From the NCBI GenBank assembly GCA_002238505.1, contig MPMM01000019.1, forward strand, positions 1-64,000: a DNA stretch of 64,000 bases, in the 5' to 3' direction. The position numbers and the translations under genes are program-made. The notes below the pieces were generated by a model. That model saw only the letters and a list, made by a program, of their open reading frames with translations. It was not told the DNA's origin and did not search any database. This document shows, one piece after another, positions 62,322 to 64,000 of this stretch. The stretch comes from SAR202 cluster bacterium bin22. GTDB lineage: Bacteria; Chloroflexota; Dehalococcoidia; Lucifugimonadales; UBA3495. Within the stretch, counting starts at the first letter, position 1. Every line of letters starts with the position of its first letter.

Positions 62322-63260
62322 CTAGTGGTGGGCCAGGCCTATGGCGTGGAGCATGGCGTGCTTGACTTCCACCGGCGCGATGGCCCGGCGGTAGTCCGCC
62401 GACGCGAAGATGTCGCCGATGATTTCGTCGCCCAAGTCGTTGGCCAGCTGGTTGGCCGCCTCCTCTAGGTTGCTGGCGGTCAATTCCTGGCCGGCCAGGG
62501 CCGCTTCCACCGAAGGCGCTCGCCTGGGGGTGGGCACCAGGCCGCCCACGGCCACCCGGGCCGATACGCACCGTCCGCCCTCGGCGTTGATAACCACCGC
62601 GCCGCCGATTACCGGGTAGAAGGACGCGGGGTGAGACATTTTTGCGTACTCGCCCACCTCGCCGTTGATGCTTTCCGCGCCGTGGTCGTGACCGTGCCCA
62701 TGGTCATGACCGTGGTCGTGCCCGTGGCCCTGGCGGACCAGGGTGGGCACCCGAATGCCGGTGATGATTTCGTTGTCCGCCACGGCGGTGACAAAGGCGC
62801 CCTGGAAGAAGTCCCCGATGGCGATGGTGCGGGAACCATTGGGTCCCTGCACCTCGACGCTGCCATCCATCACCGTGAGAATGGTCCCCCAGTCGGAGGC
62901 AGGGTCGGCGTGGGCAATGTTGCCGCCGATGGTGCCCCGGTTCCGCACCTGCGGGTCTCCGATGCCTCCGGCGACTTCCGCCACCAGGGAATTGGCATGC
63001 TCCAGGTCGTGGGATCGGGCAATCTCCCCGTGGGTCGTCAGCGCCCCGATATGGATATCGTCGTCGTGGACGCGGATGCCTTTCAGGTCATCCAGCCCGC
63101 CAATGTCTATCAGGGTGGCGGGACGGGCCAGGCGCAGCCGCATCAGGGGCAGCAGGCTGTGTCCGCCGGCCAATAGCCGGGAGTCCTCGTGGTGGCCAAG
63201 CATTTCGATGGCCTCGGCCACCGAGCCGGCTTTGTGGTAGTGAAAATCGGGTGTGTACAT
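62322..63260 (-). CDS. FAD-binding subunit of CO/xanthine-dehydrogenase-family enzyme, with His-rich insert
   Basis: This is a 312-aa medium (CoxM/CutM-type) subunit that passes electrons from the molybdenum site to FAD. It has the FAD motif LLAGGHSLLPLMRLRLARP, the second motif GGIGDPQVRNRGTIGGNIAH and ADPASDWGTILTVMDGSVEV. Between residues about 189 and 205 a His-rich insert (GHGHDHGHDHGHGHDHG) interrupts the loop before the conserved YAKMSHPASFYPVIGGAVVI. Such an insert is not part of the family fold and may bind metal. The C-terminal domain is normal. It follows the large-subunit gene by 22 bases. Confidence 0.88.
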   Translation of the reverse strand: MYTPDFHYHKAGSVAEAIEMLGHHEDSRLLAGGHSLLPLMRLRLARPATLIDIGGLDDLKGIRVHDDDIHIGALTTHGEIARSHDLEHANSLVAEVAGGIGDPQVRNRGTIGGNIAHADPASDWGTILTVMDGSVEVQGPNGSRTIAIGDFFQGAFVTAVADNEIITGIRVPTLVRQGHGHDHGHDHGHGHDHGAESINGEVGEYAKMSHPASFYPVIGGAVVINAEGGRCVSARVAVGGLVPTPRRAPSVEAALAGQELTASNLEEAANQLANDLGDEIIGDIFASADYRRAIAPVEVKHAMLHAIGLAHH

Positions 63261-63282
63261 TTAATGTTCCTCCCTGGCCCGG

Positions 63283-64000
63283 CTAATGTCCGTGTCCGTG
63301 GTCATGACCATGCCCGTGAGCATCACCGTGGTCGTGGTCGTGGCCGTGGTCGTGGCCGTGGTCGTGGTGGCCGTGGGCCTGGTGGACGCCGGCTTCCTGG
63401 ATGGCGCGCCAGACGCGCTCGGGGGTGAGGGGCATTTCCAGGCGGGTTACGCCCAGGGGGCGGAGGGCGTCGATGACGGCGTTGTAGATGGTCACGGTGG
63501 AGGCGATGGTGCCGGTCTCGCCGATGCCCTTGACGCCCAGGGGATTGTGGGGCGACGGCGTCACCGTGGAAAGAGTCTCGATGTCGGGCACCAGGTGGGC
63601 CCGGGGCAGCGCGTAGTCCAGCATGGAACCGGTCAGCAGCTGGCCATTATCGTCATAGACCGCGCCCTCCCAGAGAGCCTGTCCCGCGCCCTGGACCACG
63701 CCGCCGTGAACCTGGCCCTCGACAATCATGGGATTAATCTGGGGTCCGCAGTCATCCACCGCCACGTAGCGTTCCAGGACAACGTGGCCGTTGTCGGGGT
63801 CCACGCTGACCACCGCCACGTGAGCGCCGAAGGGATAGGAGAAATTGGGCGGGTCGTAGAAAGTCGTCGCCTCCAGGCCGGGCTCCATCCCCTCGGGCAT
63901 ATTCCAGGCCACATTGGCCATCAGGGCGATATCCTGGATCGTCTTGCCGTTGTCGGGAGCGCCGCGAACGAAGAAATTGCCGTCCTCGTACTCGATATCG
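63283..64000 (-). CDS. Molybdopterin-binding large subunit (CoxL/XdhA type), C-terminal part
   Basis: The frame is open to the window edge, so only the last ~239 residues are seen. It has YPFGAHVAVVSVDPDNGHVV, VAVDDCGPQINPMIVEGQVH, GGVVQGAGQALWEGAVYDDN, LDYALPRAHLVPDIE, NPLGVKGIGETGTIAS with the catalytic Glu, and TPERVWRAI at the end of the domain. The protein then continues with a His/Asp/Gly tail of about 30 residues (for example HGHHDHGHDHGHDHDHG), which is unusual. It forms an operon with the FAD subunit. The substrate cannot be told, because the active-site loop that marks CO dehydrogenase lies outside the window. Confidence 0.85.
   Translation of the reverse strand, partial: DIEYEDGNFFVRGAPDNGKTIQDIALMANVAWNMPEGMEPGLEATTFYDPPNFSYPFGAHVAVVSVDPDNGHVVLERYVAVDDCGPQINPMIVEGQVHGGVVQGAGQALWEGAVYDDNGQLLTGSMLDYALPRAHLVPDIETLSTVTPSPHNPLGVKGIGETGTIASTVTIYNAVIDALRPLGVTRLEMPLTPERVWRAIQEAGVHQAHGHHDHGHDHGHDHDHGDAHGHGHDHGHGH

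Overview
The window is about 64 kb of GC-rich bacterial DNA, close to 60% GC by eye. Genes are densely packed on both strands. No rRNA, tRNA or CRISPR array was recognised. The gene mix suggests a Chloroflexota bacterium, probably a Dehalococcoidia/SAR202-like lineage. Pointers are lipoproteins with long Pro/Thr linkers, an ABC-transporter, MFS and amidohydrolase-rich catabolic repertoire, CO/xanthine-dehydrogenase-type genes, and intergenic hairpin repeats containing CTGAGC..GAAGG. The lineage is an inference; no marker gene was tested.

Left part (1-16 kb). A cut IS30-family transposase has inserted into a creatinase-like M24 gene. Then come a phosphotriesterase-family hydrolase, a repeat-built lipoprotein, a class-III (GSA-type) aminotransferase, an MFS transporter, an ERG4/ERG24-type sterol-reductase homologue, a FitAB/VapBC-type toxin-antitoxin pair that looks leaderless, a MacB-type ABC permease/ATPase pair, an aldo/keto reductase and a small cupin.

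Middle part (16-37 kb). An NMT1-type binding protein is interrupted by an in-frame TGA. Two complete oligopeptide-type (Opp/Dpp) ABC transporters follow, one on each strand, in different gene orders. The minus-strand one has a perfect consensus promoter. Between and beside them are an amidohydrolase, aspartate dehydrogenase, two VOC proteins, an MFS transporter and an MmgE/PrpD protein. The set reads as uptake and breakdown of small organic compounds.

Right-centre (37-53 kb). A penicillin-acylase-family hydrolase has a decayed copy of its own 3' end just beyond the neighbouring DEAD-box helicase, which carries a zinc ribbon. Housekeeping genes follow: DNA polymerase X, ribosomal protein S1, CTP synthase, transaldolase and Rho. 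Three conserved-looking unknowns lie among them. Clear sigma70-like promoters stand before S1 and CTP synthase.

Right end (53-64 kb). A repeat island (a 130-bp MITE-like element and a 258-bp tandem duplication) precedes a three-gene operon of response regulator, histidine kinase and Pro/Thr-linker lipoprotein. Next come an atypical SDR, a TPR protein and a thiolase/DUF35 pair. An AT-richer gene for a TIR-like (CAP12/Pycsar-effector type) protein faces a lone HicB-like gene. SurE follows, probably from a CTG start. Last are the FAD and molybdopterin subunits of a CO/xanthine-dehydrogenase-family enzyme, both with histidine-rich HGHDHG tracts.
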